Shown piece by piece: positions 13,514-16,065 of a stretch of DNA of 16,065 nt. The notes under the pieces are model-generated. The model was not told the DNA's origin and did no database searches. It saw only the letters and a program-made list of their open reading frames with translations. Source of the stretch: JAGMDK01 sp023128695 (lineage in GTDB: Bacteria; Planctomycetota; Phycisphaerae; UBA1845; Fen-1342); assembly GCA_030628805.1 (NCBI GenBank), contig DAOVQG010000074.1, forward strand, positions 1-16,065, in the 5' to 3' direction. A program made the translations under genes and the position numbers. How positions within the stretch are numbered: position 1 is the first letter of the stretch; each line of letters opens with the position of its first letter.

Positions 13514-15895
13514 CTACACCGGTGCGATCTTGGTGTCGGCGGAAGCGAGCGGCGGACTGGTTTTCGACTTGGGCTGGTCCGCCGCTGGGGGTTCAAGCTG
13601 GAATTCAGGCACGATTTGTTTGAGTCGGCGGCGGGCCTCTTCGCGTGCCAACCCGTCCGCGTCGGCCACCAGGGCGCCGATCGACTGGACCAGCGTATCC
13701 CAGTCGGTCGGAATGTTCTGCCAGATGCCGACCTTCGGGTGAGCCGTCCGCGAGACGTCTTCGCCGTCGATTGCCAACTCTTCATAGAGCTTTTCACCGG
13801 GGCGAATGCCGCAGTATTCGATCTTGATATCGACCTCGGGGCGAAAACCGGAGAGGGTAATCATCTGTCGGGCCATGTCGACGATCTTGACTTGTTCGCC
13901 CATGTCGAGGACGAAGATTTCGCCGCCGGCGCCCATCGAGGCGGCCTGGAGCACCAATTGTGCCGCTTCGGGGATGGTCATGAAGTAACGCATCATCTCC
14001 GGGTGCGTGACCGTCACCGGGCCGCCGCGGGCGATCTGTTCCCTGAAGATCGGGATCACGCTGCCGCTGCTGCCGAGCACGTTGCCGAAGCGGACGGTGA
14101 CGAACTGGGTCGGCGAGCGGGCATCGAGGGCCTGGATGTACATCTCGGCCACCCGTTTGCTGCATCCCATCACGCTGGTCGGGTTGACGGCCTTGTCGGT
14201 CGAGATCATCACGAACTTTTCGCACCCGAACCCCGTGGCGACGTCGGCCACGGTCCGCGTGCCGCGGATGTTGTTCTTGATCGCCTCGCCGGGGTTGTAT
14301 TCCATCATCGGGACGTGCTTGTGCGCCGCGGCGTGGAACACGGCGCTGGGCTTTTCCTGCTCGATGATCGCGGCCATGCGTCGTTCGTCGCCGATGTCAG
14401 CAAGTTGGGGGATGACGTCCATGTCGGGGAAACTCGCCCGCAGTTCGCGATCGATCGGGAACAGGCTGGGCTCGGCGCGCTCCACCAACACGAGTCGCCG
14501 CGGCTTGAACAGGGCGATCTGGCGGCACATCTCCGCGCCGATCGACCCGCCGGCGCCGGTCACCATCACGACGCGTCCCCGGAGGAAGTTGCCGATCTGC
14601 TCCTCGTCCAGCTTGACCGGGGCGCGGCCGAGCAGGTCGTTGATGTCCACGTCGCGGATTTCCTTGACCGAGGCCCGGCCCTCGATCAAGTCCATCAAGG
14701 CCGGCAGCGTCTTGAAACGCAGGTTGGTGCCCTGGCACAGTTCGACCACCTCGCGCAGCCGCCGGCGGGCCGCCGACGGGATCGCGATCAGAATCTCGTC
14801 GACGTCGTTTTCTTTACAGATTTCCTTGACGTCGGCGATCGGCCCGAGCACCTCGATGCCGTGGATTTGGGCGCCGTGCTTGCTACGGTCGTCATCGAGG
14901 AAACCCACGACGCGATAGCGCGACTCCGGCATGCGCAGGATCTCGCGGGCGACATTCTCGCCGGCGTTCCCCGCCCCGAGGACCAGCAGCTTCGGGGTCA
15001 CGCCGTCGCCCGGGGGCCGCTTCTCCTCGTAATACAGCCGGACCGCCAACCGGGCCCCGCAGACCAGGCCGATGGTCCCCGCAAAATCGACCAGGAAGAC
15101 CGAGTCGGGGAAGCGCTCGCCGAACACTTCGATCTGGAGCCCAAACCAGCTCAGGTTCTGTAAAACGTAATAGACAATGAAGATGCCCAGAAAACTCCAC
15201 CAGGCGGCTTTGGTGATGCTGAAGACGTCCCGCAGACTCACGTACCGCCACGAGGCCCGGTGTATGCCCATCAGCACGAACACGGTCAGCTTGATGGTCA
15301 GCACCGGGACCAGCAGCGGCACGAGAAACAGCGTTAGCCAGTCCTGGAAGGCGTAATCGACGACGAGGCCCGTGCCGGCGCCCAGGCGGTCCACGGTAAT
15401 AGTGCCCCCCAGGCCGAAATGGCCGCTGATCGTGCCGGCGGAGTCTGTTTTCTCGACCGGCTTGACCGGCTGCAAGCCCGGTTCCCGATACGGCTCCGTA
15501 TAACCAACCCGACGCACGCCGTCGCGGTCGCGGTAGATATCGACGTGGTATTCACCGCCCCCGTCGTCGACCACCGCCAAGTACAGCTTGCCGTTCCGGT
15601 CCGTGTTGGACTCATTCAAGCCGGTGATGTTGATGTAGCCGGAGAGCAGGTTGTCGGCGTCCCCCGTCTCGACAATCCTCTTGGGGTCGTAATCAACCGG
15701 GTTGGGCTGGTAGGGGGACCAGGAAGCCGGCAGATAGAGGGAGGGCGAGCCCTTGAAGTTGTTGGCCAATAGAAAGGCCGCCAGCCACGCCAACCCGAAC
15801 AGCAGGAGGTGTGCCACGGCGCTCAGCAGCCGACGATGGCGGTAGGCCCACTCTCGCCAGGCGCCCTCCGCTGGAATCTGAACCTCTTCACTCAC
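13514..15895 (-). CDS. Membrane-bound nucleotide-sugar 4,6-dehydratase (CapD/WbpM/PglF family)
   Basis: The product has 793 residues from GTG 15895, with GGGA about 9 bases upstream. An ATG at 15964 is in frame but lies in repeat DNA. Membrane segments occur at about 23-44, 186-208, 229-246 and 265-285. A first Rossmann fold has GAGNAG (307-312) and the catalytic fold has TGAGGSIG (446-453). HAAAHKHVP, STDKAVNPTS and then M576/K580 follow; the usual Tyr is Met, as in large dehydratases of this family that make UDP-4-keto-6-deoxy sugars for surface glycans or protein glycosylation. Residues 45-185, between the first two membrane segments, are an extracytoplasmic insertion absent from typical members of about 600-650 residues. 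The gene converges on batC with 28 bases between. Confidence 0.92.
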   Translation of the reverse strand: MSEEVQIPAEGAWREWAYRHRRLLSAVAHLLLFGLAWLAAFLLANNFKGSPSLYLPASWSPYQPNPVDYDPKRIVETGDADNLLSGYINITGLNESNTDRNGKLYLAVVDDGGGEYHVDIYRDRDGVRRVGYTEPYREPGLQPVKPVEKTDSAGTISGHFGLGGTITVDRLGAGTGLVVDYAFQDWLTLFLVPLLVPVLTIKLTVFVLMGIHRASWRYVSLRDVFSITKAAWWSFLGIFIVYYVLQNLSWFGLQIEVFGERFPDSVFLVDFAGTIGLVCGARLAVRLYYEEKRPPGDGVTPKLLVLGAGNAGENVAREILRMPESRYRVVGFLDDDRSKHGAQIHGIEVLGPIADVKEICKENDVDEILIAIPSAARRRLREVVELCQGTNLRFKTLPALMDLIEGRASVKEIRDVDINDLLGRAPVKLDEEQIGNFLRGRVVMVTGAGGSIGAEMCRQIALFKPRRLVLVERAEPSLFPIDRELRASFPDMDVIPQLADIGDERRMAAIIEQEKPSAVFHAAAHKHVPMMEYNPGEAIKNNIRGTRTVADVATGFGCEKFVMISTDKAVNPTSVMGCSKRVAEMYIQALDARSPTQFVTVRFGNVLGSSGSVIPIFREQIARGGPVTVTHPEMMRYFMTIPEAAQLVLQAASMGAGGEIFVLDMGEQVKIVDMARQMITLSGFRPEVDIKIEYCGIRPGEKLYEELAIDGEDVSRTAHPKVGIWQNIPTDWDTLVQSIGALVADADGLAREEARRRLKQIVPEFQLEPPAADQPKSKTSPPLASADTKIAPV

Positions 15896-15910
15896 GGTCG
15901 CTTCCCTTGC

Positions 15911-16065
15911 GTGGGAACGTGAAGACGTGGGAACGTGGGAACGTCTTCCAACCCACCTCAACACTATTCCCCTTCCCTTGCTTCTAGAAAGTGGAAACTA
16001 GACCTTCCAACCCACGTTCCCACATTCCCACGTTCCCACGTTCCCACGTTCCCACGTTCCCACAT
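15911..16065. repeat. Facing arrays of a period-8 repeat, running off the window
   Basis: The left arm (15911-15942) has four octamers: GTGGGAAC, GTGAAGAC, then GTGGGAAC twice. The right arm (16016-16063) has six units of the inverted complement GTTCCCAC, one starting with A, and continues past the window end. Between them lie a degenerate GTGGAAAC unit (15991-15998), a TCTAG/CTAGA pair, and a 12-base direct repeat CTTCCAACCCAC (15945-15956, 16004-16015). It occupies the region upstream of the dehydratase gene, where its promoter should be. Confidence 0.85.

Noticed and set aside
13409..15163. 584-residue open frame on the plus strand
   Set aside because: It lies antisense to the dehydratase gene, whose motifs are unmistakable. 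Long antisense frames are expected in high-GC coding DNA, and the translation has the low-complexity D/H/R/A bias of a shadow.
15911..16065. Assembly artefact at a contig end
   Set aside because: Cannot be excluded, but the left arm lies well inside the window, mirrors the right arm and shows unit variants, which argues for real sequence.

Overview
The window is about 16 kb of high-GC bacterial DNA holding 14 protein genes and an unusually dense set of short repeats and palindromes between them. I saw no rRNA, tRNA, CRISPR array, transposase or phage gene. Gene content and the repeat families, which I recognise only from memory, suggest a Planctomycetota bacterium (Phycisphaerae-like, possibly a metagenome-assembled genome). 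That placement is an inference. The supporting features are a DUF58/BatA/BatB/BatC set, a psd-pssA pair, a YmdB-type phosphodiesterase with GDH in place of GNH, and palindromic repeats at gene 5' ends.

Layout. Positions 1-457 are repeat-rich and gene-free. Next come a secreted nuclease-fold protein (458-1222) with decayed catalytic positions, a palindrome framed by two copies of a promoter-like 40-mer (1285-1460), and ymdB (1513-2325). A membrane-anchored oligopeptide-binding protein (4118-2331, minus) converges on ymdB with a 5-base gap. psd and pssA (4327-5986) form a coupled pair making phosphatidylethanolamine from CDP-diacylglycerol. Positions 7873-6049 hold a tightly packed three-gene minus-strand cassette: a TIGR04255-family protein and two small proteins I cannot name. 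It is visibly richer in A+T than its surroundings and sits just upstream of the Bat cluster. This is the best candidate for an undescribed accessory system.

The Bat cluster (8087-13485) runs DUF58 protein, BatD/DUF4381-like lipoprotein, BatA-like and BatB-like von Willebrand proteins, and a TPR BatC-like protein. ATGA start/stop overlaps join most members. The usual MoxR ATPase is not upstream; the cassette occupies that place. The last gene (15895-13514, minus) is a membrane-bound nucleotide-sugar 4,6-dehydratase with an unusual extracytoplasmic insertion of about 140 residues.

The repeats deserve as much attention as the genes. There are large palindromes (1350-1420, 9043-9093) and short-unit arrays of period 7 (11304-11443), period 8 (15911-16065) and period 9 (102-128). 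The first two array sets face each other as inverted arms. Other repeat units are translated as part of gene ends (12541-12567, 10128-10187, 9136-9177). These elements cluster at gene boundaries and have apparently altered start regions, stop regions and operon spacing.
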